Shown here piece by piece: positions 1 to 9,024 of a DNA stretch of 64,000 nt. Below the pieces are notes generated by a model. It was not told the origin of the DNA, made no database searches, and was given only the letters and a program-made list of their open reading frames with translations. The stretch's first letter is position 1. Each line of letters starts with the position of its first letter. The translations under genes were made by a program, and so were the position numbers. The stretch comes from Thioalkalivibrio sp. ALJ3 (GTDB taxonomy: Bacteria; Pseudomonadota; Gammaproteobacteria; Ectothiorhodospirales; Ectothiorhodospiraceae). Location of the stretch: NCBI RefSeq assembly GCF_000377205.1, contig NZ_KB897908.1, positions 124,001-188,000 on the forward strand, read 5' to 3'.

Positions 1-1
1 T

Positions 2-1489
2 GCCTGCTTCCGCTCGCTCACGCATTACGTGATGAATCGCTTCATCGAGACGCGTCGTCACAGCATCGGCAAGCGGCTGCTGGAAACCTACCTGCGCCAG
101 CCCTACGCGTTCTTTCTCGATCGCCACAGTGGCGACATGGCCAAGAACATCCTCTCCGAGGTGGACCAGCTCGTACAGAATGTCTTTCGGCCCGGGATGC
201 AGATGGTCGCCTACAGCGTCGTGCTTCTCGCACTGGTCATCCTGTTGGTGGTGGTCGACCCCTGGCTGGCGTTAGGTGTGGCGGTGGTCATCGGCGGGAT
301 GTACGCACTCATCTTTGGCAGTGTGCGCGGCCTGCTCGGTAGGGTGGGGCGCGATCGAGCACGCGCCAACCAGGAACGCTTCACTGCCGCCAGCGAGGCC
401 CTGGGCGGTATCAAGGACATCAAACTGCTCGGCCGCGAGCGCGCCTACCTGTCCCGGTTCGACGGCCCCTCCAGCCGTCAGGCTCGTCACCAAGCCACGA
501 ACCAGACGCTCAGCGAAGTCCCCAAGTTCATCATCGAGGCTGTCGGATTCGGTGGTGTGATCGCGCTTGCGCTGGTGCTGCTGGCCACCCAGGGTGGCAC
601 GGACAGCAATGCTCTGGGCGACATCCTGCCGATTCTTGGGCTTTATGCCTTTGCCGGTTACCGACTGCTCCCCGCCGCTCAGTACATCTACAAGGGCTTC
701 GCCAAATTACGGTTCGGTGGGGCGGCCGTGGACAATGCGTACAACGACCTTTGCCAGGGGGAGGCATTGGCCGAGCTCTATAAACGGGCCCCGGAGCCTC
801 TGGTCCCACAGCAGATGATTGCTCTGCAAAACATCCACTACACGTACCCGAACGCCGAGCACCCGGCGTTGAAGGGCATCAATCTGGAAATCCCGGTGGG
901 CACGTCCGTGGGGATCGTCGGTACGTCCGGCTCCGGCAAAACCACGCTGGTCGACGTACTCCTGGGGCTTTTGCGGCCCACTGAGGGGGCGATCGTGGTG
1001 GATGATCAGCCCATCACTGCCGACAATCTGCGCGCGTGGCAGCAGGCGCTGGGCTACGTGCCACAGAACATTTTCCTTACTGATTCCAGCGTGGCCGAGA
1101 ACATCGCGCTGGGTGTCCCTGCCGATCAGATCGACCATGAACAGGTCGAGCGATGCGCCCGTATGGCTCAGGTACACGACTTCATTGTGGGTGAGATGCC
1201 GCAGGGCTACGCCACCTTGGTCGGCGAGCGCGGAGTTCGGCTTTCAGGCGGCCAATTGCAGCGAATCGGCATAGCGCGCGCCCTTTACCACGACCCGCCC
1301 GTACTGGTGTTCGACGAGGCCACAAGCGCCCTGGATACCGAGACTGAGGCGGCACTCATGCAGGCCGTCGAGCGGCTCGCTGCAACCAAGACGCTCATCC
1401 TGATCGCGCATCGTTTGTCCACTGTAGAAAAGTGCAGTCAGGTTGTCTCCTTGTCGTCTGGACACTCAGACGTGCGGACACGGTTGTGA
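2..1489 (+). CDS. ABC exporter, fused permease/ATPase (PglK/MsbA-like), 5' end outside window
   Basis: Membrane exporter of the type that flips lipid-linked oligosaccharides. The reading frame is open from base 2, and the residues before the first in-window ATG (29) match the paralogue at 9025-10833, so about 90 N-terminal residues lie upstream. Visible are permease helices, Walker A GTSGSGKTT (from 920), signature LSGGQLQRI, Walker B VLVFDEATSALD and the H-loop AHR. The C-terminus stops about 20 residues after the H-loop, shorter than the paralogue, and its last residues do not match it; no other frame restores the tail. It heads the polysaccharide cluster and probably exports the product. 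The ATPase/permease assignment is firm; the substrate is inferred. Confidence 0.9.
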   Translation, partial: ACFRSLTHYVMNRFIETRRHSIGKRLLETYLRQPYAFFLDRHSGDMAKNILSEVDQLVQNVFRPGMQMVAYSVVLLALVILLVVVDPWLALGVAVVIGGMYALIFGSVRGLLGRVGRDRARANQERFTAASEALGGIKDIKLLGRERAYLSRFDGPSSRQARHQATNQTLSEVPKFIIEAVGFGGVIALALVLLATQGGTDSNALGDILPILGLYAFAGYRLLPAAQYIYKGFAKLRFGGAAVDNAYNDLCQGEALAELYKRAPEPLVPQQMIALQNIHYTYPNAEHPALKGINLEIPVGTSVGIVGTSGSGKTTLVDVLLGLLRPTEGAIVVDDQPITADNLRAWQQALGYVPQNIFLTDSSVAENIALGVPADQIDHEQVERCARMAQVHDFIVGEMPQGYATLVGERGVRLSGGQLQRIGIARALYHDPPVLVFDEATSALDTETEAALMQAVERLAATKTLILIAHRLSTVEKCSQVVSLSSGHSDVRTRL

Positions 1490-1526
1490 CAGATCAATCC
1501 ATCCAGCGCATCGGGCTTGCGTGAGC

Positions 1527-2207
1527 ATGCCTTCAAAGCCGCTCCTGGTGGAGTTCATCGGCCTGCCGGGAGCGGGCAAGTCCACGATTTGCCGCGCACT
1601 GGCCGAGCAGGCGGGTTCTGGATCGGATGTGCATGTGCCTTCGATCCAGCGAAGCTTGCTGGATCGAATGCTGCGCCGGTCCCGAATGGACTATATCGCT
1701 TCCATGGGGCACTTGAAGACGACCTTCCGAAGGCATCCGTATGTAGCCAATGGAACATTGCGAATGTACCTGGACGGCCTTCGACAGACCGAGCGGGATC
1801 GGCGTATCCAGCGTATGCGGCGCAACGCACTGGTGAGGGATTTGGTCCGGCATCTGACACTGCAAAGTCGGTCGGCCGGGGGTGTTTACGTAATGGATGA
1901 AGGCGTTGCCCAAAGGGGCGTGAGTGCGCTGCTTTCCGGTGTTTCGGGCAGGGTGATCATGCATCACTACGCCAACATGCCCCTCGCAGATGTTTACGTG
2001 TATGTGGAGGCAGACGATCAAATAGCCGCGGAGCGTCTCGAACAACGGGACGGTAAGGATTGGAAGCGAGCTGCGGCAAAGCACTATTGCGAACTGATCG
2101 ACCACATCCAGCAGCGGGGTCGGCCCATTATCCGTGTCTCGGGCGAACGGGATCCCGGTGAGTCGGCACTGATCATTCACCGGGAATTGCAAAAGTACAG
2201 AGCATAG
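1527..2207 (+). CDS. P-loop kinase-like protein of the polysaccharide cluster
   Basis: A 226-residue protein with a Walker A motif GLPGAGKST at residues 12-20 and a possible Walker B end at VMDEG. The overall form is that of a small nucleoside/sugar or adenylylsulfate kinase-like phosphotransferase, but no subfamily is recognisable. I start at ATG 1527 because the P-loop then falls at the usual distance from the N-terminus; GTG 1521 is a near alternative, and the longer frame from 1443 overlaps the exporter. It lies between the exporter and a methyltransferase in the same direction, which suggests modification of the glycan or its precursor. The substrate is unknown. Confidence 0.7.
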   Translation: MPSKPLLVEFIGLPGAGKSTICRALAEQAGSGSDVHVPSIQRSLLDRMLRRSRMDYIASMGHLKTTFRRHPYVANGTLRMYLDGLRQTERDRRIQRMRRNALVRDLVRHLTLQSRSAGGVYVMDEGVAQRGVSALLSGVSGRVIMHHYANMPLADVYVYVEADDQIAAERLEQRDGKDWKRAAAKHYCELIDHIQQRGRPIIRVSGERDPGESALIIHRELQKYRA

Positions 2208-2216
2208 TATCGCCGA

Positions 2217-2894
2217 ATGCTCATGGGCTTGGTTGGCCTTTGCGCTGAGATCATTGGGACCTGGAATATGAGAAAGCAGGTGGACAAGTCGCACTACGCC
2301 TTTGGCGACTACGTACACAAACGTCGGTGGGCGAGCGTGTGGCATCAGCTGGACGAGGTCACCAGGCTGGAACCCGAGCGGGTCCTGGAGGTGGGTCCGG
2401 GCCCGGGCCTGTTCAAGGCGGCGGCAGGCGTGATTGGCGTTCACGTCGAGACGCTGGATCTGGACCCGGAACTTCGTCCTGACTATGTCGCCTCGGTGTT
2501 CCATTTGCCCTTCGATGCGGATGTATTCGACGTCGTCTGCGCGTTCCAGATGCTGGAGCATTTGCCGTTCGAGCGGAGTCTCGAGGCCTTCCAGGAGATG
2601 GCCCGCGTGGCGCGAAAGGCGGTGGTCATCTCCTTGCCGGACGCGGCCACCCGTTGGCCGGTATCGATCCATGTGCCAAGGATCGGAGCGGTCAAATTTT
2701 CGATCCCCAAACCACGGCTAAAGGCACCACGGCATCAGTTCGATGGGCAGCACTACTGGGAGATCAACAAGGCGGGGTACTCACTGGAGCGAGTCACGAA
2801 TGCCTTTCTGACGGATGCCACGGTGCGCTTGGGCCGGACGTTCCGGGTTCCGGAGTACCCCTATCACCGCTTCTTCGTTTTCGAGAAACGGTGA
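2217..2894 (+). CDS. SAM-dependent class I methyltransferase
   Basis: A 225-residue Rossmann-fold methyltransferase. Motif I VLEVGPGPG (residues 56-64) binds SAM, followed by an acidic residue at the end of strand 2 (TLDLD), and the post-motif region has FDVVCAFQMLEHL as in the Methyltransf_11 family. The start may be ATG 2217 or ATG 2271. It follows the P-loop kinase by 9 bases and precedes a glycosyltransferase, so glycan or lipid-carrier methylation is the likely job. No substrate can be read from the sequence. Confidence 0.8.
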   Translation: MLMGLVGLCAEIIGTWNMRKQVDKSHYAFGDYVHKRRWASVWHQLDEVTRLEPERVLEVGPGPGLFKAAAGVIGVHVETLDLDPELRPDYVASVFHLPFDADVFDVVCAFQMLEHLPFERSLEAFQEMARVARKAVVISLPDAATRWPVSIHVPRIGAVKFSIPKPRLKAPRHQFDGQHYWEINKAGYSLERVTNAFLTDATVRLGRTFRVPEYPYHRFFVFEKR

Positions 2895-3050
2895 CGGGCC
2901 CACGTGTGATGTTGGGCGATGCCCCTGCAGGCCCTGCGTCGGCCCGAGTCGCGTCGCGGCGACCCCGGGTACGGGCAACCGAGTGGCAGCCTCGAGTAGC
3001 CTGGCGTGCCGCCGCTCGGTTCGGCTTCCCGAGCTCGTGACTCCCCTTCG

Positions 3051-3986
3051 ATGATGGTCAAGATCTCGGTAATCCTGCCAACCTATCGTCGCCCGGAGGC
3101 CACGCTGGCCGCCGTCGAAAGCGTACTTGAGCAGACGTATGGCCCCTGGGAGCTCATTGTCGTGGATGACAATGGCGAAGATTCTCGTTTCCAGATCGAA
3201 ACTCGCCGGCAGCTGGAGCCGTACCTTTCAACGGGTGCCGTGAAGTACGTCACACACAGGATCAACCGTGGTGGGGCCGCCGCCCGGAATACTGGCGCAG
3301 AATACGCAACAGGTGATCTCTTCGCGTTTCTGGACAGTGATGATTCCTGGTACCCCCGGAAGCTGGAATTGCATGCAGCGGCCTATCGGGCTGCGGGCGC
3401 GGAAAACACAGGATTTCTGTACAACCGCGAGCGGATCAGCGACGGGTATTCAGAAGTGTTGTCTGGTGAGCCGCCTTCGAGCGACCCGCTTGCTCAGCAG
3501 ATGAAGAAGTCCCTGGCGACCACCTCATCGCTCGTGATCCCATGTGAAGTTTTCAGGTCAATCGGGGGCTTTGCAGACCTGCCCTCTAGTCAGGAGGCCG
3601 ATATCATTCTGCGAATCCTCGCATCGGGCCGCGAGCCGGTCTTTGTTGACGAAGTGCTGACTCGGCGCGACGTGTCCGGTGACGAGCGGATCTCAGCCAA
3701 GAAAGCGCTCGAGGACGACTCCTGGATTGCCGTTCGCCGCCCGTACATGAAGCTGGTCGACGACCGCACTCGAGCCGCTGTTGTGCGTAACTACCACATG
3801 CAGAAGATGTCGCAGCTTGTGGCGGCTGGGCACCGGCGCATGGCCGCAAAGGAGTTGCTGGCTGCGCTCACTGCGAGCCCGTATAGCTGGCAGTCATACC
3901 TGCGGGCTGTACAGCTTGTTCTGCCGCGCACCTTCACGGAGCGCCTGTATCCGCGCTGGAGGCGAGGGTGGGGGCGGTTCTTTTGA
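3051..3986 (+). CDS. Glycosyltransferase family 2
   Basis: An inverting GT-A glycosyltransferase of 311 residues that transfers a sugar from a nucleotide-sugar onto the growing glycan at the inner membrane. The N-terminus ISVILPTYRRPEATL is the classic GT2 opening; VVDDN holds the first nucleotide-binding Asp pair and LDSDD (about residues 94-98) the metal-binding DxD. I start at ATG 3051 rather than the in-frame upstream ATG/GTG codons because GT2 domains normally begin within a few residues of the N-terminus. The C-terminal 90 residues are helical and basic. The sugar is not predictable. Confidence 0.88.
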   Translation: MMVKISVILPTYRRPEATLAAVESVLEQTYGPWELIVVDDNGEDSRFQIETRRQLEPYLSTGAVKYVTHRINRGGAAARNTGAEYATGDLFAFLDSDDSWYPRKLELHAAAYRAAGAENTGFLYNRERISDGYSEVLSGEPPSSDPLAQQMKKSLATTSSLVIPCEVFRSIGGFADLPSSQEADIILRILASGREPVFVDEVLTRRDVSGDERISAKKALEDDSWIAVRRPYMKLVDDRTRAAVVRNYHMQKMSQLVAAGHRRMAAKELLAALTASPYSWQSYLRAVQLVLPRTFTERLYPRWRRGWGRFF

Positions 3987-4075
3987 CCGTGTTGTCCGGG
4001 ATGCTGGATTGGTCGTCTGTCGACCGAGCTCCAGGCCTTGCGCGCCCCCATTCCGGCCACGGAGTCTGAGTGCCA

Positions 4076-5347
4076 ATGGTCACTACCTGGGTGCCTCCGT
4101 CATGGATGTCGGTGTCGAAGCGTCAAGCGGAAGTCACCCTGGCCGTCCTCCTGGGGCTGATGGTGCTCGTACCCCTTGTGCGCTCCGTGTTTGGGGTTGG
4201 TTATTGGGTCTGGGCGGTGCCCGCTGTGTTGAGTGTGGTCGCCGCCACACTGGTGGTCGTGGCGCGCCCATCTGTCGCCCGTCCGCAGTTGCTCGGCATT
4301 TCGTTGATGATGGCGTTTGTGGCGGCGCTGACGGCGTCATCGATGATCAATGGATCCCTTGAGACAGTCGACGCGATGCGTCTCGCCGTGCTGGTCGTCG
4401 CTCTTTCGCTTGGCACGGTATTGAGAGTGCCGGAGGCGTTTCGCGCCTTCGTGCTTGTCGTGGTGGGAGGGGGCTTGTTCTTTTCCGTGGCGGTGATTGG
4501 TGTGACGGTCACCGGGCTCGGGCTTGAGGTGTTGCAGGAGCGGGATGGCTACCTGGCTACGGGCCTGAGGCAAGCCATGGCGCTCGCCGCTGCGGCCGGC
4601 ATCCTGGTCGCTGTGGCGGCTTTCGGAGGCCGTTCACGGCGAACCATCATGCTCGTGCTCCTGTGCGCGGTGGCGGCCGTTGGGCTCGCGTTGAACCACG
4701 GCCGCGGTGCAATGTTGTGGGGCGTGGTGGCGGCCATGGTCGTGGTGGTCATAGGGCTTACGGCCAGCTTGATGCAGGGCGGCCGGTCGGTTCGCCTGGT
4801 GCGCGCCAGGCGGGCCATGTGGATCTGGCTGGCGGTCCCTGTGCTCCCGGTGGTCGTCACGTGGCTGGCGATGCTGGATCCACGCTCCGAGGGCCGGATA
4901 CGCCGTGTACTCGAGAACCCGCTAGAAGCGGAATCCCGATTCTTGATCTGGGAACGCTCGATTGAGGCCATTGCTCAAGCGCCATGGATGGGGGGCGGGG
5001 TTGGATCGTACCGCGACATCCACCCGACCTACGCACACAACGTCTTTCTGCATGCGGCGGAAGATGGCGGAATTCTCGCGACGTGGATCTTGATGATCCT
5101 GGTCGCAGCTGCTCTGGTTGGAGCCGTTGTACGCATCTGGCGGCGGCCCGAGTGGTGGGGCTATGGCCTGGTGGGGATTCTGCTGGTGGTCGCGCTGAGC
5201 GCTCAGACGAGCACAAACCTTTATGACTGGATCGCTTTGTTTGTTCCGCTGGGGATCGTCTGGGGGTATCTCTCAAAAAGACCACCTGGCGGTGCAGCCC
5301 TCGACAGTGCAGGCGGGCAGCGCTGGGTGTCGGCTCGCTCGTCGTAA
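4076..5347 (+). CDS. O-antigen ligase / Wzy-type polymerase family membrane protein
   Basis: A 423-residue polytopic inner-membrane protein with at least ten hydrophobic segments. A Wzy_C-like region GGVGSYRDIHPTYAHNVF around residues 308-324 contains the His-Asn pair (321-322) and a following Glu-Asp-Gly characteristic of the ligase/polymerase superfamily. It would either ligate the glycan to lipid A core or polymerise repeat units in the periplasm; the family does not separate these by sequence. GTG 4070 is an alternative start six bases upstream. It sits inside the glycosyltransferase operon, which supports the role. Confidence 0.85.
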   Translation: MVTTWVPPSWMSVSKRQAEVTLAVLLGLMVLVPLVRSVFGVGYWVWAVPAVLSVVAATLVVVARPSVARPQLLGISLMMAFVAALTASSMINGSLETVDAMRLAVLVVALSLGTVLRVPEAFRAFVLVVVGGGLFFSVAVIGVTVTGLGLEVLQERDGYLATGLRQAMALAAAAGILVAVAAFGGRSRRTIMLVLLCAVAAVGLALNHGRGAMLWGVVAAMVVVVIGLTASLMQGGRSVRLVRARRAMWIWLAVPVLPVVVTWLAMLDPRSEGRIRRVLENPLEAESRFLIWERSIEAIAQAPWMGGGVGSYRDIHPTYAHNVFLHAAEDGGILATWILMILVAAALVGAVVRIWRRPEWWGYGLVGILLVVALSAQTSTNLYDWIALFVPLGIVWGYLSKRPPGGAALDSAGGQRWVSARSS

Positions 5348-5459
5348 GTTCTTATGCGCGTTGAGTGGTCAGCGCTCGTGAGGGCCCGGGCTGGCCCTCG
5401 TTACGTGGCTACATCATTTGGATCGCCTGGAACCCCATCCGGAAAACCGTCGATTGATC

Positions 5460-6374
5460 ATGCGTTATTCATTGATTATCCCGCACTTTAACGACCCGGA
5501 GAGACTGGCCCGGTTGCTGAGGACCGTGCCGACTGACCGCGACGGGCTGGAGGTGATCGTGGTCGATGATTGCAGCCCGGATCCGTCAGCGCTTGACCCT
5601 CTAAAGGAGGAGTGGCCTCGGGTGCGCTGGATGTCGACCACAAGAAATGGGGGTGCGGGAGCGGCGCGCAACGTGGGGCTGGAACATGCTCGAGGCATGT
5701 GGCTCGTTTTCGCCGATGCCGACGACGAGTTTCTACCGGGCGCGTTCGATGTGTTTGACGAGCATGTCGGCCCCGGGGACGAGCTTGTTTATTTTCTGGC
5801 CGAAGCCGTGCAGGAAGTCGATCGCTCGCCATCCAACCGGACCGATCGGATGAACGAGCTATGCCTGGGGTATCTGGATGCCCCCTCCGACAAGAAACTG
5901 GAAGCGCTAAAGCTGGGGCATGTGAATCCTGTGGCGAAGGTCTATTCGCGCGATTTCATCGAATCGGTCATCGGCAGGTTCGAAGAGACGCATGTGAGTA
6001 ACGATGTTCGCTTCAATGTGTTGGCGGCCGTCCAGGCGACGCGCATACGAGTGGTTCCGAAGACGGTCTATAGGCTGTTTCGACGTAAGGGGAGCCTCAC
6101 AGGAGCAGAGAACGTGGAGGCGCTGCTGGCGAGGATGCGGGTTCTGGGGCGCGTCAACCAGGCGCTTGAGGTGCTGCCCGTGTCCGGCCGGATGCATGCG
6201 GGTGGCTATCTTTACCGGGGCTTGCAGCAAGGGCCCTTGGTGTTCTTCCGGGTGCTGCGGGAAGCCTTCGCAAATGGCTTGTTCTGGCCGATGTTTCGCC
6301 GACTGACGATCCGTGAAGTACTCGGCTTTGTGCGCCGATCCAGGCGCGCCGGGAGTGAGCGCGCGCGCATGTAG
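5460..6374 (+). CDS. Glycosyltransferase family 2
   Basis: A 304-residue GT2 enzyme. YSLIIPHFNDPERL opens the GT-A fold, VVDDCSPD carries the first Asp cluster and FADADDEF (DADD at 86-89) the DxD. The ATG at 5460 is preferred over ATG 5418 because the domain begins directly after it. It is separated by about 110 bases from the ligase gene, so it may have its own translation signals but is likely co-transcribed. The acceptor is unknown. Confidence 0.87.
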   Translation: MRYSLIIPHFNDPERLARLLRTVPTDRDGLEVIVVDDCSPDPSALDPLKEEWPRVRWMSTTRNGGAGAARNVGLEHARGMWLVFADADDEFLPGAFDVFDEHVGPGDELVYFLAEAVQEVDRSPSNRTDRMNELCLGYLDAPSDKKLEALKLGHVNPVAKVYSRDFIESVIGRFEETHVSNDVRFNVLAAVQATRIRVVPKTVYRLFRRKGSLTGAENVEALLARMRVLGRVNQALEVLPVSGRMHAGGYLYRGLQQGPLVFFRVLREAFANGLFWPMFRRLTIREVLGFVRRSRRAGSERARM

Positions 6375-6806
6375 ACGCCATTGCGGTGGTGGCTTGTGGA
6401 CCACGCATGAGGTATCCGACGGCGTCATGGTAATGCTATCCAGCGGGTAGGGCGGGGCGGGCAGTGCAGCCGTCAGAGCGATCCGCAGTGGCCGCGGAAG
6501 AAGCGGAAATAACCCCGGCGAGGCTCGCAAATTTCGGTACGGGTCACAGTTCAAACAAGACAGTGTCCGGTTCGTTGATCCGGGCAGTTTGTGCCTTTCA
6601 TGACCATGATAGGTTGGACTTGGTTATGCGGCTGCAAAGCGCTCGTGTGGTGCCCGGACCTTCCGGTTTTTGGCCGAAGCGACGGGTTTTCCATCAGGCG
6701 TTCTTTGCAGGTGTTGGTTGCCGGTTCGCGCAAACACAGGGGGGTGAAAGGCGGCCGGAGATCTCTACGACACAGGCGACGTGGACTCTACTGAGATGGG
6801 TTTCCC
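6375..6806 (+). other. Intergenic stretch without a convincing gene
   Basis: About 430 bases between two GT2 genes. A frame over 6464-6814 can be translated but has no recognisable motif, and its end overlaps the next gene. No hairpin-plus-T-run terminator or clear promoter is visible. It may contain a promoter for the following gene, but the sequence gives no firm signal. Confidence 0.5.
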
Positions 6807-7628
6807 GTGGATGAACTAGGGAATGCAGGCAGCCCCGCCGTTTCGGTCGTAATGCCCGTCTACAACGGTGAAAGGTTCGTAGAGGCAAGTATACGGTCGG
6901 TAATCGCGCAAACGTTTGCCGATTGGGAATTGATCGTAGTCGACGATGCCTCCAGCGATTCTTCCGGCTTGGTTATACGCAAGCTAGCGGAGGAAGATTC
7001 GCGAATCCGTGTAGTCCAGCTGGAGCACAATGGCGGCGCTGCGGTGGCGCGTAACAAGGCCACCGAGCTCGCCCGCGGAAGGTATATCGCCTTCCTGGAT
7101 GGAGATGACCTCTGGCTGCCCCACAAGCTTGATCGACAGGTCGCCTTCATGCGCGAGACAGGCGCCACGTTTTCCTACGGTGCCTATCAGCGGGTGGATG
7201 AAAACGGCTTCCCCATCTCGCCTGTTGGAGTCCCCACGCGGCTCCATTATTCCGACCTCCTCAAGACATGTTACGTGGGCTGTTTGACGGCCATGTATGA
7301 TACGAGCGTGTTGGGCAAACGCTATATGCCGCTGATTCGCAGGCGGCAGGATTATGCATTGTGGCTGGAACTGCTCAGAGACGGCGAGACAGCGATGGGT
7401 CTGAATGAAGTCCTCGGTCTGTATCGCGTCCGCTCTGATTCGATTTCGTCGAACAAGGCCTCAACGGCCTTCTATACCTGGCGGATGTATCGGGACGTAG
7501 AGGGGTTGTCGCCACCCAAGGCCTGGTACTACTTCGGCCAGTACGCACTGAGAGGCGTACTGCGACGCCGCTTCCCGGGCCTGGCAACCAGAATGGGGGT
7601 GCTGCACCCCATCAAGCGGCAACCATGA
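6807..7628 (+). CDS. Glycosyltransferase family 2
   Basis: A 273-residue GT2 enzyme: VSVVMPVYNGERFVEAS at the N-terminus, VVDDASSD for nucleotide binding and FLDGDDLW (DGDD at 98-101) for metal. A C-terminal QDYALWLELL segment is typical of the WcaA-like branch. The GTG start at 6807 places the domain 11 residues in; no ATG lies nearby in frame. Its stop overlaps the ATG of the next gene (ATGA at 7625-7628), so the two are probably translationally coupled. Confidence 0.88.
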   Translation: MDELGNAGSPAVSVVMPVYNGERFVEASIRSVIAQTFADWELIVVDDASSDSSGLVIRKLAEEDSRIRVVQLEHNGGAAVARNKATELARGRYIAFLDGDDLWLPHKLDRQVAFMRETGATFSYGAYQRVDENGFPISPVGVPTRLHYSDLLKTCYVGCLTAMYDTSVLGKRYMPLIRRRQDYALWLELLRDGETAMGLNEVLGLYRVRSDSISSNKASTAFYTWRMYRDVEGLSPPKAWYYFGQYALRGVLRRRFPGLATRMGVLHPIKRQP

Positions 7629-8572
7629 AGGTTCTGGTAACCGGAGCGACGGGCTTTGTGGGCGGCGCGGTGGTTTCCAGCCTGGCGCGTGAGCGCCGCT
7701 GGACCCCGGTGGCCGCTTCTCGTCGCCACGCGCTGTTGCCCGACGGTGCGGAGCTGGCAATAACCCCGTCGCTTGGCGCAGATGCGGATTGGAGCGATGC
7801 GCTGCAAGGCGTGGAGGGCGTAGTGCATGCGGCCGCGCGCGTCCACGTAATGGACGAGGAAGCGGCCGATCCGCTGGCGGAATATCGGCACACCAATGTG
7901 GAGGGCACGCTGGCACTGGCCTGGCAGGCCGCGCAGGCGGGTGTGCGGCGCTTCGTGTTCGTCAGCTCCATCAAGGTGAATGGCGAGCAGACGTCGCCCC
8001 ATTGTGCGTTTACCGCGGAGGATGCCCCGGCCCCGGTGGACCCCTATGGTGTTTCGAAGGCGGAAGCGGAGGCGGGGCTGTTTGCGCTGGCCCGCGAGAC
8101 TGGCATGGAGGTGGTCGTTGTTCGCCCCCCGCTGGTGTACGGCCCAGGCGCCGGAGGCAACTTCGCGCGGATGGCGCGCTGGGTGGGCAAGGGCGTGCCG
8201 CTCCCGCTGGGAGCACTGGACAATCGCCGCTCCCTGGTGGGGCTGGACAACCTCGTCGACCTGCTGGTTACGTGCCTGGAACACCCGGCGGCAGCAAACC
8301 GAGTGTTCCTCGCCGGGGACGGGGAAGACCTTTCAACGACGGGCCTGCTGCGAAGAGTGGCGGCGGCGATGGGGCGGCGAGCGCGGCTGGTGCCCGTGCC
8401 CCCGGCGCTCTTGCGCGCAGGGGCACGCGCCGTGGGCCGTGCCGAGATCGCCACGCGGCTGCTCGATTCCTTGCAGGTGGATATCACGCATACACGCCAG
8501 ACACTGAGCTGGGAGCCCCCCGTCAGTGTCGACGAAGGCCTAAGACGCGCCGTCGCGCCATCCCGGGGGTAA
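7625..8572 (+). CDS. NAD-dependent epimerase/dehydratase, WbpV-like nucleotide-sugar reductase
   Basis: A 315-residue extended short-chain dehydrogenase. The dinucleotide motif GATGFVG is at residues 7-13, the catalytic YxxxK at Tyr141/Lys145 (YGVSK), and HAAARVHVMDE plus VSSIKVNGE are typical of the WbpV group, which reduces UDP-4-keto-6-deoxy-GlcNAc at C4 during UDP-QuiNAc synthesis. The usual partner, a WbpL-type initiating glycosyltransferase, is not next to it here. Translationally coupled to the GT2 gene upstream. The WbpV role is inferred from family resemblance; another 4-keto sugar reductase is possible. Confidence 0.75.
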   Translation: MKVLVTGATGFVGGAVVSSLARERRWTPVAASRRHALLPDGAELAITPSLGADADWSDALQGVEGVVHAAARVHVMDEEAADPLAEYRHTNVEGTLALAWQAAQAGVRRFVFVSSIKVNGEQTSPHCAFTAEDAPAPVDPYGVSKAEAEAGLFALARETGMEVVVVRPPLVYGPGAGGNFARMARWVGKGVPLPLGALDNRRSLVGLDNLVDLLVTCLEHPAAANRVFLAGDGEDLSTTGLLRRVAAAMGRRARLVPVPPALLRAGARAVGRAEIATRLLDSLQVDITHTRQTLSWEPPVSVDEGLRRAVAPSRG

Positions 8573-8653
8573 AACCCAGGCCCCGCGCCTAACCTCCGCA
8601 CGCCATCCCGCAGAGATCCCCACCCCCACAAAACCCACCCACCCCCCGCCCCC

Positions 8654-8722
8654 GTAGGAGGCCAGCCCCCTGGCCGATAGGAAGCTGAAGGAGAGCAATC
8701 GCGCAGAGGGCTGCGCTCCTAC
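8654..8722. repeat. REPIN, hybrid type A/B
   Basis: Left half is a type A REP on the + strand (GTAGGAGGCCAG, four-base loop, CTGGCCGAT) and right half an inverted type B REP (ATCGCGCAG, loop, CTGCGCTCCTAC). The outer GTAGGAG and CTCCTAC ends pair. The same hybrid arrangement is found in the tandem array at 26091-26480. Confidence 0.85.
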
Positions 8723-8827
8723 AAGGAGACCACCCACAACGCCCCTCACCCGTCCACACCCCACCAAACCTTGAGCCCGACCCCAAAAACATGCTCCAAT
8801 CCGTGTTCAACTACTGAACGCACCCCT

Positions 8828-8895
8828 GTAGGAGGCCGACCCCTGGCCGATCACGCGTGCACGCCAAGCCATCGGCCAGAAGGCTCGCCTCCTAC
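8828..8895. repeat. REPIN, diverged type A/A
   Basis: Begins GTAGGAGGCC and ends GGCTCGCCTCCTAC, with CTGGCCGAT and ATCGGCCAG internally. The hairpin arms carry mismatches relative to other copies (GGCCGA instead of GGCCAG on the left), so it is a decayed copy. Confidence 0.75.
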
Positions 8896-9024
8896 CTGGA
8901 AGACCCGCCCGCGGAACCCAGCCCTCGTGAACACCCTCATCACCACCTGTAATGGCCACTCATTGGCGCCGCACTCGGGTCGCTCCACAACGCCGACACC
9001 CTCGTCGAGCCACAATAACGCCTC

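Larger units (their letters stand above)
8573..9024. other. Intergenic region holding two REPIN-type repeats
   Basis: About 450 bases between the WbpV-like gene and the second ABC exporter. It has pyrimidine-rich stretches and two inverted REP pairs (annotated separately). No gene is supported. It separates two transcription units and is a likely place for a transcript end and a new promoter, though neither is clearly recognisable. Confidence 0.6.

Noticed and set aside
6464-6814. 116-residue + strand frame between GT2 genes
   Set aside because: No motif, no clear ribosome site, overlaps the start of the next gene.
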